Position numbers and translations under genes: made by a program. Of a stretch of 5,538 bases of DNA, positions 5,452-5,538 are shown in pieces. Source of the DNA: Actinomycetota bacterium (GTDB taxonomy: Bacteria; Actinomycetota; Actinomycetes; S36-B12; UBA10799); the NCBI GenBank assembly GCA_030837445.1, contig JAUPKM010000643.1, positions 1-5,538 of the forward strand. Reading direction: 5' to 3'. The notes under the pieces were generated by a model that was not told the origin of the DNA, did no database searches, and was given only the letters and a program-made list of their open reading frames with translations. Each line of letters opens with the position of its first letter. Position 1 is the stretch's first letter.

Positions 5452-5538
5452 ATGGAATTCGCCGCGGACTCCCCGCCACCGCAATCCGGAGCACCGGAAT
5501 CCCCACGATCTGCATCCCCGCCACCTGAGTCGCCGCGA
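5452..5538 (+). CDS. Start of an unidentified protein (3'-truncated by window), possibly DUF222/13E12 family
   Basis: The frame beginning at the ATG at 5452 stays open to the last base, giving 29 residues (MEFAADSPPPQSGAPESP and onward) rich in Pro and Ser, apparently a disordered N-terminus. The third codon positions become strongly G/C, as in the real genes of the window. In-frame GTG codons at 5437 and 5440 and a TTG at 5443 are alternative starts; an in-frame TGA at 5425-5427 limits the gene on the left. The Shine-Dalgarno is poor (GAGTGG about 11 nt upstream). No domain can be seen yet. The LexA-like box and repeat-rich leader recall mycobacterial DUF222/13E12 HNH-type genes, some of which belong to the LexA regulon, but this is inference from context only. 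Confidence 0.4.
   Translation, partial: MEFAADSPPPQSGAPESPRSASPPPESPR

Noticed and set aside
5319..5528. A 69-codon + strand open frame crossing the right intergenic region
   Set aside because: It runs through the hairpin and the LexA-like box, is Trp/Arg/Val-rich without a domain, and is out of frame with the better candidate starting at 5452.
1..5538. Insertion sequence, CRISPR array, tRNA or prophage attachment site
   Set aside because: No transposase, terminal inverted repeats with target duplication, regularly spaced repeats or tRNA-like cloverleaf was seen by reading both strands. Short or degenerate examples could escape manual reading.

Overview
The window looks like chromosome of a high-GC actinobacterium, most likely Mycobacterium/Mycolicibacterium or a close mycolic-acid-containing relative. 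This rests on gene content (a WS/DGAT-type acyltransferase, a mycobacterial-style patatin-like protein, an integral-membrane acyltransferase and a secreted propeller-type glycosidase), on GC-rich codon use with GTG starts, and on poor Shine-Dalgarno sites with one possible leaderless gene. The species cannot be named from sequence alone.

Left part, + strand (1-2387): the C-terminal 41 codons of an unidentified gene run straight into a membrane acyltransferase-3 family protein. After a 9-nt gap comes a patatin-like lipid acyl hydrolase. The close packing suggests one transcript, with one enzyme that adds acyl groups at the membrane and one that removes or transfers them.

Middle, - strand (2412-5105): a secreted, cysteine-rich GH43-like five-bladed propeller protein is followed, after 111 nt, by a wax ester synthase/diacylglycerol acyltransferase. 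The WS/DGAT converges on the patatin gene with only 24 nt between the stop codons. Three of the four complete genes therefore handle acyl chains or lipids. The fourth probably acts on an extracytoplasmic glycan. The theme is envelope or storage-lipid metabolism, but no pathway can be assigned.

Right part (5106-5538): a 346-nt intergenic region separates the divergent GH43-like gene from the start of a rightward gene that runs off the window. It is rich in dyad symmetry. A perfect 8-bp palindrome overlaps a TTGACT -35-like element in front of the GH43-like gene. A candidate LexA/SOS box has a perfect GTTCGA right half. An 11-bp hairpin with one bulge lies just before the rightward gene. The last two would fit a gene of the DUF222/13E12 repeat family, some members of which are LexA-regulated in M. 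tuberculosis, but too little of the coding sequence is present to prove it.

No rRNA, tRNA, CRISPR array, insertion sequence or clearly novel multi-gene system was seen. The most interesting material is the regulatory structure at the right end, the altered nucleophile elbow of the patatin, and the unusual secreted propeller protein.
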